Part shown: one piece after another, positions 47,149 through 55,814 of the stretch | Position numbering within the stretch: position 1 is the stretch's first letter | How the letters are laid out: every line of letters starts with the position of its first letter | Assembly (NCBI GenBank): GCA_948502395.1 | Contig: CAOPES010000006.1 | Location: 61,571-125,570 of the forward strand | Direction of reading: 5' to 3' | Source of the DNA: an uncultured Clostridia bacterium | GTDB taxonomy: Bacteria; Bacillota; Clostridia; TANB77; CAG-508 | DNA length: 64,000 bases | Notes under the pieces: generated by a model | Told to the model about the DNA's origin: nothing | The model's database searches: none | The model's input: only the letters and a program-made list of their open reading frames with translations | Program-made: the position numbers and the translations under genes

Positions 47149-47501
47149 TTGTTACACCCCTTTCCAATAGTATTCATTTCCCTTATAAAATTAATTTCTT
47201 CCATAGATTGGCAAGGAACATAAGGGCTAACTAATTCTGGAAATATTGTTCCCATTTTTAATCCTACACATGGCTTAAAAGTTTTATCCATATATTGAAT
47301 TGGTACATAACTTTGTGCTAACATAGGATTTTCTGGAAATAAATTATATTCTTCATCAAATCCACAGCTACAACCGTCTTCATATTGTTCATAAGACATT
47401 ACATCTTGACAACTGGTTTCCATCATATTGTTATCATTTTCGCATGAATTATCATTATAACTATTATTCATACAATGACATTTTCTACAATTTCTATACA
47501 T
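47139..47501 (-). CDS. cotJA: Spore coat-associated protein CotJA
   Basis: The 120-residue protein has the CotJA segment LAQSYVPIQYMDKTFKPCVGLKMGTIFPELV near the C-terminus. The N-terminal half is Cys-rich (NCRKCHC, CSCG), an extension. The start at 47501 follows AAAGGAGGAAG. It heads the cotJABC operon. A -10-like CATATAATA lies ~30 bp upstream, compatible with a mother-cell sigma factor, though this is weak. Confidence 0.88.
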   Translation of the reverse strand: MYRNCRKCHCMNNSYNDNSCENDNNMMETSCQDVMSYEQYEDGCSCGFDEEYNLFPENPMLAQSYVPIQYMDKTFKPCVGLKMGTIFPELVSPYVPCQSMEEINFIREMNTIGKGCNKCK

Positions 47502-47570
47502 TTTTCTTCCTCCTTTGATATTATTATATGTTTTTAGTAGATAATTGACACAGAACATTTATAAAATAAC

Positions 47571-47599
47571 TTGCAGATATCTTATAAATATGTTACAAT
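47571..47599 (+). promoter_or_regulatory. Promoter of the 155-residue membrane protein gene
   Basis: TTGCAG (47571-47576) and TACAAT (47594-47599) are 17 bp apart, about 100 bp before the gene. Confidence 0.6.
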
Positions 47600-47637
47600 A
47601 ATAGACATAAAGTCGAGAAGACTTTGGAGGTATCTGT

Positions 47638-47649
47638 ATGAAAATTTAA
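47638..47649 (+). CDS. Possible leader mini-ORF (3 codons)
   Basis: ATG AAA ATT TAA lies 7 bp after a strong GGAGG and a small AGTC-GAGAA-GACT hairpin, in the leader of the 47700 gene. Such mini-ORFs can regulate downstream genes. Chance cannot be excluded. Confidence 0.3.
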   Translation: MKI

Positions 47650-47699
47650 ATTAAGTTTCATAAACAGAATTGTAGTCACAAAATGAAAAGGAGAGCGAG

Positions 47700-48167
47700 A
47701 TGAAAAATCGGACAATAGGAAAACTTGAAAGAGCATTTTTTACAATTACAATACTAGTACTAGTATTCCTTTTTAGCGCAGCTGTAAATAAAAGTAAGGC
47801 ATTCTTACTAGTAGCAGTACCATTATATATTGCATGGGGTGTGCTGGCATTTGCAGTTATGGAAATGAGAATCAAAAGAAAAAACAAGGCAGAATGGAGA
47901 AAGGCACAAGAAAGAGCGTTAAAAATAATAAAAGAAAATTTGACGCAGGAATTTTCGGTAGTTCATCCTACGAGCAAAAGTGTAAGAGACTACGAATATT
48001 GTGGAGTAGTATTTAAAGCTCGATGGGACGAAGAAAATCAGGTAGCCATAGCTACTATGGTTAATGGTTCAGATGGAAAAATTCATTCGGAAACCAGATT
48101 CGACAATTACGTACTATTTGTATTAGAATATATTGATAAAGAATTCAAATATTTTGGAAATAAGTGA
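47700..48167 (+). CDS. Membrane protein of unknown family with an in-frame CGG
   Basis: The 155-residue protein has two hydrophobic helices (about 11-28 and 32-50), a basic linker and a soluble C-terminal domain (EFSVVHPTSKSVRDYEYCGVVFKARW). I do not recognise the family. Codon 4 is CGG (47709-47711), in frame. Read as arginine it gives MKNRTIGKLERAF, fitting positive-inside topology. A +1 shift there would end translation after MKNGQ. AAAGGAGAG precedes the ATG and a terminator follows, so the gene looks functional. It is the second exception to the CGG pattern. Confidence 0.75.
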   Translation: MKNRTIGKLERAFFTITILVLVFLFSAAVNKSKAFLLVAVPLYIAWGVLAFAVMEMRIKRKNKAEWRKAQERALKIIKENLTQEFSVVHPTSKSVRDYEYCGVVFKARWDEENQVAIATMVNGSDGKIHSETRFDNYVLFVLEYIDKEFKYFGNK

Positions 48168-48175
48168 CTACACCA

Positions 48176-48213
48176 ATATCAGTTAGCAGTTTTATTGCTA
48201 GCTGATATTTTTT
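48176..48213. terminator. Terminator of the 155-residue protein gene
   Basis: ATATCAGTTAGCA (48176-48188) pairs with TGCTAGCTGATAT (48196-48208), followed by T residues. Confidence 0.85.
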
Positions 48214-48236
48214 GATATATTATGTGAAAAAACTGC

Positions 48237-48265
48237 TTGAACAACTAAAATTTTTTTGTTATAAT
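48237..48265 (+). promoter_or_regulatory. Promoter of the transglutaminase-dockerin operon
   Basis: TTGAAC (48237-48242) and TATAAT (48260-48265) are 17 bp apart. Confidence 0.7.
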
Positions 48266-48315
48266 ATATGTGTTATATACAAAATTTGTTAAAAAAGGAA
48301 GAGAGGGATTAATTT

Positions 48316-51300
48316 ATGAAATTGAAAAGGATAATAGCTGGAATAATACTAACTATAATTTTTATATCACAAGTTAGTTTCGTCCCAGCTAATAGTTTTG
48401 TGTATGCGGAAAATTCTTTAACAGCAAACGAAGGAAAATTTCATTATGACCAACTAACAGAAACAGCAAAAAAGATTTATAATGGAATATACCAAATGTA
48501 TGTTAAAGGAGATTTAAAAACAGGAACGCAAGATTACGATCTTGTAGAAAATGGCTTTTTTACAGAAAGTCAGGTAGAACAATACCAAAAAGGAAGCTCA
48601 GAATTAACCAAAGCTATGAGTGCAGCTAGATATGCATTTTATGCGGATTATCCTGAGATTTTCTATGTGAGTTTTCCAAAACTTACAACCAGAATGACTA
48701 GAGGAAATGATGGAAAATACCACATATATCTTGGTTCTGGTAAAAACGAAAATTACTATACAGAAGGTTTTTCTAATCAGAAACAAGTAGAAAGTGCCAT
48801 ACAAGAATTTGACACTAGAGTAAATCAAATTGTAGAAGGCGCAAATCAACTTGAAATAAAAGAAGGTCAAAATAGACAAGTTGAACAAATCAGATATGTA
48901 CATAATCAGATAATTGAGAATACAAAATATAGACTTGAAGATGTATGTCATGAAGGAAACGAAGGATTTTTAGGAACACCTTATGGAGTACTTGTAAAAA
49001 AACAAGCTGTATGTGAAGGCTACTCAAGAGCTTTTAAAACAATATTAGACAAATTAGGTATTAATTGTATACTTGTGCAAGGTGCTCACCAATATTCGGG
49101 AGAAATATCAGTTGCACACATGTGGAATTATGTACAAATAGAAGAGACAACAGCTAGACAAGCTACAAAGAAATGGTATGCAGTAGATTGTACACAAGAT
49201 GACCCAGAAACATATGTAGCAGAAGAAAAAGATAGAGCTGATTATTTAGAAAGATTCGAAACTTATGGAAACGAAGGATTTGAAAATATAAAATATTTAC
49301 TTGTAGGTCAAATAACTATGAATGCTAGACATTTTGCAAATAATGTTATAGAAGCTGCAGGTGATTATGAATTCGAATATCCAATACTAGAAGACGAAAA
49401 CTATGGTATAGTTAATGTTGCAAATGCAAATGGGCTAAGTGTTCAATATAGGAAAGATGCTCAAGTTGTAGGAAAAGATGAATCAGGAGAAGATATATAC
49501 GAAGCAGAATTCAAAGTTAGTTATAAAGGTATGGGAATAGCTAAATGCGAGGAACAAAAATTATATATGCTAGCAAGAATAAATGATTATGATGAGGACA
49601 CAGATAGCTTAATTACAGGACCATGGGGCTATTTATTACTAGATTATTATCCTAGCTTAGAAAGAAATGACTATGAAGAATATTTTAATTACTATGATGC
49701 TAGAACAATGTACCTAGAATTCGCAGTTACAGATGTAGCACCTGTTGAAATACCTGGAATTATATTCTCAGAATTAAAATATTGGGGTGGAGAAGATAAG
49801 ATCATTGCAAAAACAGAGAAAATTTATAATGAAAATAGCGGATATGAACCACCACCATACCTAAAAACAGCAACTCCATCACAAAGTACTACACTTATTG
49901 TACGTGACAAACCATATCATATAAAAGCGGTTTGGAACACAGATTTGGAATTAAGTGAAGGCATTAATGAAGAAGAGATTGGTTACAAACTAAAATGTAC
50001 ATCAAAATTAGGTAATGAAGTAACTGGTGATAAATATACAAAAGTAGAAAATATCACTTGGAATGGGACAAACACCGTAGAATTTGATATAACATTTAGT
50101 AAAATGTATGCTGACGATAATGTATGTTATGATATATATATTACAGGTTTAGTAGGAAAAGATAGCAAAAAAACTCCAAATCCTGTTGTATATGCTGTTC
50201 GAAATGAAATAGGGGCTGTATGCCCAATAACAAACAAAGGAAGTTGGAACATATATGGTAAACCAACATTACTTGAATACGATGATCTTTCTACAAATAA
50301 TTGGGAGACAGAAAGTGGTTTAAAAGTTTCTGATAAACTAAAAAGTAGAATAGCACTTGTAGCATCAAAAACAACAGAAAAGCAGACAGAAAAAATGGAA
50401 CAAGTACTAGAAGAAAAATACCCAACACAAGAAGTTGTAGCTAGTTCAACTTATAATATATCATTGAGTATATGTAAACAGATGGTAATAAAAACAGGAC
50501 AGAAAGTAAAGGTGAAAGTGGGATTTCCAGAAGGATATGGACCAGAAGATGAAGGTGTAACATATAAGGCATATCACTTTAAAAGAGATAATAGAGGAGA
50601 AGTTATAGGTGTAGAAGAAATAGATTGTGTTGTTACACAATATGGTCTAGTCATAACATGTGATTCATTTAGTCCATTTGCTATCGTAGCAGTAAAAAGT
50701 GATGAAACATCAGTACAACCACAAGAGAAATCAATAATTGCAACAGCAAAAGAAGGTGGAACAATCACAACAAAAAATCCAAACGATGCAAATATTATTA
50801 AACTTTCAGAAAATGAAAGTGAAGAAATAAGCATTAAAGCTGATGAAGGATATGAAATAGAATCTATAACAGTTTGTGGTAACACAATAGAAGTTACAAA
50901 TAAAGATGTAATGAATATTACAGTAAAATACGAAGATGTACAAAGTGCAAACAATATAGTTAATGCAAACTTTGTTGCAAAATCAGTTGCTCAAAAAGAC
51001 GAAGAAAGACAAGAAGAACCAGTTAAGCTAACAGCAACCCCAGCAGAAATTACAATGCCAAAAAATATTGCAATAACTTTAAACAAAACATTGAAAATAA
51101 CACCAACAGTAACAGAAACATTAGGTGTACAAACATATCAATGGTATAAAGATGGAAAAGAATTAGAAGGAAAGACAAACAAAGTATTAGAAATACAAAA
51201 TGCTACTAGAGAAACAGCAGGAGAATACACATTAAAAGTAACGACTTCAATAGAAACTGTAAGTGCTGATGCTATAAGTGAGCCATGCACAGTAGTTGTA

Positions 51301-52167
51301 CCAGACTTTGTAACAGCGATAGAAAAGACAGAAATATCAGATAATAAAGTATTCTATCCAGGAGAAAACTTTGAAGTAGTAGTAAAAATCAAAGACATTA
51401 ACGACATAGAAAATGGCTTAATTGTATTAAATGGACAATTAGAATATGATACTAATTCATTAGAAATAATAGACAAGCCAATAGGACAAAATGGCTGGAG
51501 TGCAGAAAACGGATTTAACGAAAAAAACTTTAAATTCCTTTTAGACAATAACAATTTCATACTTAAAGATAGTGAAATATTTAAAATAAAATTTAAAGTA
51601 AAAGATACTATAACAGAAGCAAAAGATTTAACAATAAAAGTAAAAAATATTGTAGCAAGCAATGCAGAGTTAGAGATTGCATCAAATGATGCTGAAACAA
51701 CTGTTAAAGTAGATAGAACACCAAGTACAATTACAGTAAAAACAGATGCAACAGAACAATATATAATCGAAGAAGGATTTATCTCAAGAATAAGTGCTAA
51801 AACAACAGTTAGTCAATTTAAAGCAAATGTAGAAGCAACAAGAGAGATAACAATAAAAGACAAAGAAGGAAATGTTCTTGCAGATACTGATAATATAGGA
51901 ACAGGTGCAATATTACAAGTTGGAGATGACTTACAATTTATATTAATAGTAACTGGTGATATAGACGGAAATGGAGAAATTGGACCAACAGATATAGCAA
52001 AATTAAAATTACATTGTATTGCAGATGAAGAAGATGCTGATGACCTTAAATATATATTAACAGGTATTAATTTAAGAGCGGCAGACTTTAATGGAAATAA
52101 TGAAGTTACTATAACAGACTTAGCACAATTAAAAATAGCATTCTTAACAGCAAGTGAAGAAAATTAA
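48316..52167 (+). CDS. Secreted transglutaminase-like protein with Ig, cohesin-like and dockerin modules
   Basis: The 1283-residue protein has a signal peptide (cleavage near residue 30, VYAEN). A transglutaminase-like core follows with Cys in KQAVCEGYSRAFK (~236), His in SVAHMWNYV (~272) and Asp in WYAVDCTQDDP (~290). Next are long beta-rich regions, a Gly/Ile-rich repeat near 815-880, an Ig-like domain (~915-1000, QWYKDGKELEGKTN), a cohesin-like domain (~1010-1140) and a C-terminal type I dockerin with DIDGNGEIGPTDIAKLK and DFNGNNEVTITDLAQLK. The dockerin should bind a cohesin; the next gene encodes one. It may crosslink or cleave surface or host proteins. Confidence 0.85.
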   Translation: MKLKRIIAGIILTIIFISQVSFVPANSFVYAENSLTANEGKFHYDQLTETAKKIYNGIYQMYVKGDLKTGTQDYDLVENGFFTESQVEQYQKGSSELTKAMSAARYAFYADYPEIFYVSFPKLTTRMTRGNDGKYHIYLGSGKNENYYTEGFSNQKQVESAIQEFDTRVNQIVEGANQLEIKEGQNRQVEQIRYVHNQIIENTKYRLEDVCHEGNEGFLGTPYGVLVKKQAVCEGYSRAFKTILDKLGINCILVQGAHQYSGEISVAHMWNYVQIEETTARQATKKWYAVDCTQDDPETYVAEEKDRADYLERFETYGNEGFENIKYLLVGQITMNARHFANNVIEAAGDYEFEYPILEDENYGIVNVANANGLSVQYRKDAQVVGKDESGEDIYEAEFKVSYKGMGIAKCEEQKLYMLARINDYDEDTDSLITGPWGYLLLDYYPSLERNDYEEYFNYYDARTMYLEFAVTDVAPVEIPGIIFSELKYWGGEDKIIAKTEKIYNENSGYEPPPYLKTATPSQSTTLIVRDKPYHIKAVWNTDLELSEGINEEEIGYKLKCTSKLGNEVTGDKYTKVENITWNGTNTVEFDITFSKMYADDNVCYDIYITGLVGKDSKKTPNPVVYAVRNEIGAVCPITNKGSWNIYGKPTLLEYDDLSTNNWETESGLKVSDKLKSRIALVASKTTEKQTEKMEQVLEEKYPTQEVVASSTYNISLSICKQMVIKTGQKVKVKVGFPEGYGPEDEGVTYKAYHFKRDNRGEVIGVEEIDCVVTQYGLVITCDSFSPFAIVAVKSDETSVQPQEKSIIATAKEGGTITTKNPNDANIIKLSENESEEISIKADEGYEIESITVCGNTIEVTNKDVMNITVKYEDVQSANNIVNANFVAKSVAQKDEERQEEPVKLTATPAEITMPKNIAITLNKTLKITPTVTETLGVQTYQWYKDGKELEGKTNKVLEIQNATRETAGEYTLKVTTSIETVSADAISEPCTVVVPDFVTAIEKTEISDNKVFYPGENFEVVVKIKDINDIENGLIVLNGQLEYDTNSLEIIDKPIGQNGWSAENGFNEKNFKFLLDNNNFILKDSEIFKIKFKVKDTITEAKDLTIKVKNIVASNAELEIASNDAETTVKVDRTPSTITVKTDATEQYIIEEGFISRISAKTTVSQFKANVEATREITIKDKEGNVLADTDNIGTGAILQVGDDLQFILIVTGDIDGNGEIGPTDIAKLKLHCIADEEDADDLKYILTGINLRAADFNGNNEVTITDLAQLKIAFLTASEEN

Positions 52168-52179
52168 AAAGGAGTAAAA

Positions 52180-53152
52180 ATGAAGAAGATAATATCATTA
52201 AGTTTAAGTATATTATTAATATTTTGTTTGATAAATACAGTATATGCTAGTTCACCATGCAATATGACTTTGCAAGGAAAAACACAATTAACTTTAAATG
52301 AAGAATTTACTGTAAACCTTGAAATATCAGATATACAAGACCCAAATGGAATATATGCAGTGTCTGCTAAATTAGAATTTGACAATAGTAAATTACAAAT
52401 TTTACGGAGTAGAAAATGCAACTGGTTGGGCAACAGCCACTTATAGTGGAAATGATGTAGTTCAAAAAAAGGGAAAAGGAACAATAGTTATCGAAAGAGC
52501 GGGAAAAGATACTGCAAAAACAAACCAAACAGTTTTTAGAATTAAGTTTAAGGCAATAGAAAACAATGTTTCAAATGTTAATATTAGCCTAAGCAATATA
52601 ATGGTTACTAATGTAAATAATGACATGAAACTAGGCAGTATACCACCACTTAAAGTTAATATTGGAACTAGCAACAGCGGAAATAATGGCAATGATAATC
52701 CAGAAAATAACGCAGGTAATGACAATAATAGTAGCAATAATAATTCTGGAAGTAATAACAATAATAGCAACTCAGGAAGTAATAGCAATAACACTAAGCC
52801 AGGAAATAATAATAACAGTAATAATAGCAAACCAGGAAATAACAACAATAGCAATTCTGAGAACAATACTGGCGATAACGAGAACAATGAAAATAAAGAC
52901 GACGAAGACAATGTTAATGATAACCAAAATAATGAAGACAACAACATCAATGATGAAAGTAACGACAATGACGAAAATAATATAATAAAACGTGAAGAAC
53001 AAGATGAAAACACAAAAAATGGAAATTTACCAAGTACAGGTAATGCAACAAATATTATAATTTTAGTGGTTATAGGAATTGCCGCAGTAGGAACAATAGC
53101 AACAATACTATTTATCAAAATAAGAAAAATAAACAAAAATGAACAAATGTAA
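52180..53152 (+). CDS. Cohesin-domain protein with LPSTG sortase anchor (one CGG +1 site)
   Basis: The repaired protein is 323 residues: a signal peptide (residues 1-23), a cohesin domain (about 27-160), a low-complexity Asn/Ser/Gly linker (~165-275), then LPSTGN near 287, a hydrophobic helix and a basic tail (KIRKINKNEQM), the layout of a sortase substrate. C52405 breaks the cohesin: KLQIL, then GVENATGWATATYSG, a conserved cohesin strand. It starts 12 bp after the dockerin gene, so both are cotranscribed; the pair looks like a wall scaffold and its client. In frame zero only 75 correct residues plus a short tail remain. Confidence 0.87.
52405..52408 (+). other. CGG +1 site 11 (CGGA, cohesin)
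   Basis: ATT TTA CGG AGT AGA becomes TTA GGA GTA GAA AAT GCA after skipping C52405. A similar L-x-I-x-x-x-x-x-G-W pattern is intact in the cohesin-like domain of the upstream gene. Confidence 0.93.
52665..52990 (+). repeat. Low-complexity Asn-rich coding repeat
   Basis: Within the cohesin gene the codons AAT, AAC and AGC dominate for about 320 bp (AACAATAATAGCAACTC-type units), encoding a flexible Asn/Ser/Gly linker that turns acidic (Asp/Glu/Asn) towards its end. The tract is prone to length variation. Confidence 0.85.
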
Positions 53153-53244
53153 CAACAGAACTTGAACAGATAGTGTGTTACTCATACTACTAGTGATACT
53201 GTTGATAACAGATGTTGCTTAAAAATAGTTATAAATAGAAAAGA

Positions 53245-53292
53245 AAAATCTACAATAAAAAGAAAAAATTTTATTGTAGGTTTTATTTTTTT
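53245..53292. terminator. Terminator of the cohesin operon
   Basis: AAAATCTACAATAAAA pairs with TTTTATTGTAGGTTTT, followed by a T run. Confidence 0.85.
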
Positions 53293-53305
53293 GAACAAAA
53301 GTTAC

Positions 53306-53334
53306 TTTACAAAATTTTGTGAAAATGATATTAT
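53306..53334 (+). promoter_or_regulatory. Promoter of the ibrA-like operon
   Basis: TTTACA (53306-53311) and TATTAT (53329-53334) are 17 bp apart, 24 bp before the ATG. Confidence 0.6.
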
Positions 53335-53358
53335 TTGTAAAGGAAAGGGAAGAAGTAA

Positions 53359-54654
53359 ATGGCAAAAAAATATTTAGAAAAGAATGTACTAGAAGCAGCA
53401 ATTGAAAGATTAGAAATAATATTTCAAGATTTTGAAAACATATATTTCAGCGTAAGCCGGGCGGAAAAGATAGTTCAGTAATGGTACAACTAGCAAACAG
53501 AGTGGCAAAAAAGATGAATAAAAAATTCGATGTATTATATATCGACTTAGAAGCACAATACAATTACACAATAAAGCACATTGAAGAATTAAAAGAATTA
53601 TCCCAAATAAGAGACTTTTATCACATAGCATTACCAATAGCATTAAGAAACGCAGTATCTGTATTGCAACCTAAATGGATATGTTGGGAAGAAGAAAGTA
53701 AACACCTATGGGTAAGGGATATGCCAAAAGATAGCATAAATATAAACAACTGTCCATTTCCGTGGTTTAAAAAGGGAGAAGAATTTGAAGAGTTTATAAT
53801 TCAATTTGCACAATGGTATCAAGAAAAATATCGCGGAGAAGTAGCTTGTGGTGTAGGAATAAGAACAGACGAAAGTTTAAACCGATTTAGAACAATTGCA
53901 TTTCAAAACAGGAAAACAAGATATAAAGGTTACAATTGGACAACACAGATAAAACAACATGAAAAACATTTAAATGTCTATAATTTTTATCCAATTTATG
54001 ATTGGTCAGCAGAAGACATTTGGGGTGCGGTAAGTCAGCTAGACTTAAAATTTAACTACATATATGAATTAATGTACAAAAATGGAGTAACAATCTATGA
54101 ACAAAGACTATGTCAACCATATGGCGATGACCAAAGAAATGGACTAAATCAATTCAAAGCACTAGAATATGAAACATGGTCAAAAGTATTAAACAGAGTA
54201 AATCGGAGTTAATTTTGGTAACATCTACTGTAAAACAACAGCCTTGGGAAATATAAAATCATGTAAACCCGAATTTATGACATGGCAAGAATATACAATA
54301 TTCTTGTTAGAAAGTATAGGAATATACAATAAAGACTTAATGCTTCACTATTATAGGAAAATAAAAAAATTTATGGTATGGCATGAAGTTAAATTAGGAA
54401 TAAAATTAAAAGACATTCCAGACACAGCAGAAGCCAAACTAGAAAGTCAGAAAAAAGCAATATCGTGGAGAAGAATTGCAAGAGCAATAGAAAAAAACGA
54501 CTTCTATCTTAGAAGATTATCATTTACACAAACAAAAAATGATGATAGAGAGTTAATGAGACTAATACATAAATGGGACAATCTATTAAACGAAACAACA
54601 AAAACAGATGATAAAACACTTCAAAAAATAATACAAGAAAAAAAGGAGAAATAA
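53359..54654 (+). CDS. IbrA-like phosphoadenosine-phosphosulfate-reductase-family protein (three CGG +1 sites)
   Basis: The repaired protein is 430 residues with the PP-loop SGGKDSS near residue 33, a YIDLEAQYNYTI segment, and the DUF3440-type features CWEEES, GIRTDESLNRF, YPIYDWSAEDIW and RLCQPYGDDQRNGL. PP-loop enzymes bind ATP or PAPS and activate or transfer sulfur or phosphate groups. The frame is broken at 53458, 53462 and 54204. The first two lie one codon apart inside SGGKDS, the catalytic loop: AGC-c-GGG-c-GGA-AAA. In frame zero the protein ends after 41 codons. The pairing with a ParB-like gene downstream resembles E. coli ibrA-ibrB. Confidence 0.87.
53458..53461 (+). other. CGG +1 site 12 (CGGG, ibrA-like)
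   Basis: AGC CGG GCG GAA in frame becomes AGC GGG then a second CGG after skipping C53458. It encodes the first Gly of the SGGKDS PP-loop. It is the only CGGG site. Confidence 0.93.
53462..53465 (+). other. CGG +1 site 13 (CGGA, ibrA-like)
   Basis: After the shift at 53458 the next codon is again CGG. Skipping C53462 gives GGA AAA GAT AGT TCA, the G-K-D-S-S of the PP-loop. Two successive shifts one codon apart are needed. Confidence 0.93.
54204..54207 (+). other. CGG +1 site 14 (CGGA, ibrA-like)
   Basis: AGA GTA AAT CGG AGT TAA would end the protein; skipping C54204 gives AAT GGA GTT AAT TTT GGT AAC and opens 149 more residues. Confidence 0.92.
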
Positions 54655-54657
54655 ATA

Positions 54658-55047
54658 ATGGTAGTAAAAATGACAAACAAAGATAAGGATTTTTATAATT
54701 ATATGGGAAGGTTTTTCGGTTCAAGATTAGTTGAAAAACAAATGAATGACAGGATTTATGATGATGACGCCAAAGAATGGTATCTGTTTATAGAAGAAGA
54801 AAAAGTAAAAGCCTTCGTATCTGTTAATGACGAAGTGATAAAAAATATTTATACGACAAAAGACGAATATTTAGAAAAAATATTAAAAACAATAGTAAAA
54901 CAAAGAAAAATAATAACATTCAGTGTAGTAACTAATAAATATATACATATTTACGAAAAATGTGGATTTAAAACAGGAAAAAATAAAGACTATAAAAATT
55001 TCGTAACAATATATATAGATAGACTACCAACACCTTTATTAGATTAA
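54658..55047 (+). CDS. Small GNAT-like protein of the ibrA/ibrB module
   Basis: The 129-residue protein has the beta-strand pattern and the late segment HIYEKCGFKTGKNKDYKNF, which resembles the C-terminal Y-E-K-x-G-F motif of GNAT acetyltransferases, but the acetyl-CoA loop is not obvious. It starts 3 bp after the ibrA-like stop and is followed by the ibrB-like gene, so it belongs to the same operon. The function is uncertain. Confidence 0.55.
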   Translation: MVVKMTNKDKDFYNYMGRFFGSRLVEKQMNDRIYDDDAKEWYLFIEEEKVKAFVSVNDEVIKNIYTTKDEYLEKILKTIVKQRKIITFSVVTNKYIHIYEKCGFKTGKNKDYKNFVTIYIDRLPTPLLD

Positions 55048-55095
55048 TATATGGATAATTAAATAAATAGCTAAATAAGAAAGGACAATAATGAA

Positions 55096-55623
55096 ATGAA
55101 AAAAACAAAAATAGAAATGCCAGTATTAAACGTAAAAATGGTTGATATCGATAAAGTAATTGCAAATGATTATAACCCAAACAAAGTAGCACCACCAGAA
55201 ATGAAATTATTAAAACATTCAATAGAAGAAGACGGATATACACAACCAATTGTAACTTATTATGATAAAAAAAATGATGTCTATATAGTAGTAGATGGTT
55301 TTCACCGTTATAGATGTGCAAAAGAATATTTTCACTTAAAACAAGTTCCAATAGTTACAATAGATAAAAATTTAGAAAGTCGTATGGCAAGTACAATAAG
55401 ACATAATAGAGCAAGGGGAACACATCAAATTATAGACATGTCACATATTGTCATAACATTAACGCAAAACGGCTGGACAGAAGCACAAATATCAAAACAC
55501 TTAGGAATGGAATTAGACGAGATTATTAGACTAAAACAAATTACAGGATTAAAAGAAAACTTCTCAAACCATACTTTCAGTAAGTCATGGGAAGAATTTG
55601 AACAAAAATTAAAGAAAAAATAA
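55096..55623 (+). CDS. IbrB-like ParB-domain protein
   Basis: The 175-residue protein has an N-terminal ParB/Srx fold: DKVIANDYNPN, LKHSIEEDGYTQPI, VVDGFHRYRCAKE, and the ESRMASTIRHNRARGTH motif characteristic of IbrB-type proteins, followed by a short HTH region (TEAQISKHLGMELDEIIRL). ParB-like folds can bind CTP and DNA. With the PP-loop gene upstream it matches the known ibrA-ibrB pair, described as regulators in E. coli; the biochemistry is not settled. Confidence 0.83.
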   Translation: MKKTKIEMPVLNVKMVDIDKVIANDYNPNKVAPPEMKLLKHSIEEDGYTQPIVTYYDKKNDVYIVVDGFHRYRCAKEYFHLKQVPIVTIDKNLESRMASTIRHNRARGTHQIIDMSHIVITLTQNGWTEAQISKHLGMELDEIIRLKQITGLKENFSNHTFSKSWEEFEQKLKKK

Positions 55624-55640
55624 ATACGGGTATGGGCGTT

Positions 55641-55752
55641 ATTGCCACCGGAGACGAACTTTATTGCCACTGGGGACGGACCTTTTTGGCAATTTTTTGC
55701 CAAAAAGGTCCGTCCCCAGTGGCAATAAAGCTCGTCTCCAGTGGTAATAAAT
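55641..55752. repeat. GGGGACGGACC element (copy B4, longest form)
   Basis: Nested inverted repeat: ATTGCCACTGGGGACGGACC pairs with GGTCCGTCCCCAGTGGCAAT around TTTTTGGCAATTTTTTGCC. Outer arms GGAGACGAACTTTATTGCC and GGCAATAAAGCTCGTCTCC extend the stem. It fills the gap between the ibrB-like and MATE genes. Confidence 0.93.
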
Positions 55753-55814
55753 TGACAAAACTTGTCAGAAATGGTATACTAGACTGTGCGAAAAAATTAG
55801 AAGGAGGAAGAAAA

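Noticed and set aside
47834..48016. An alternative frame inside the 47700 gene as evidence of a shift
   Set aside because: The translation in that frame has no domain character, while frame zero has two helices and a soluble domain to its end.
52665..52990. CRISPR-like or tandem repeat array
   Set aside because: The repeats are in-frame Asn/Ser codons of a linker with no spacer structure.
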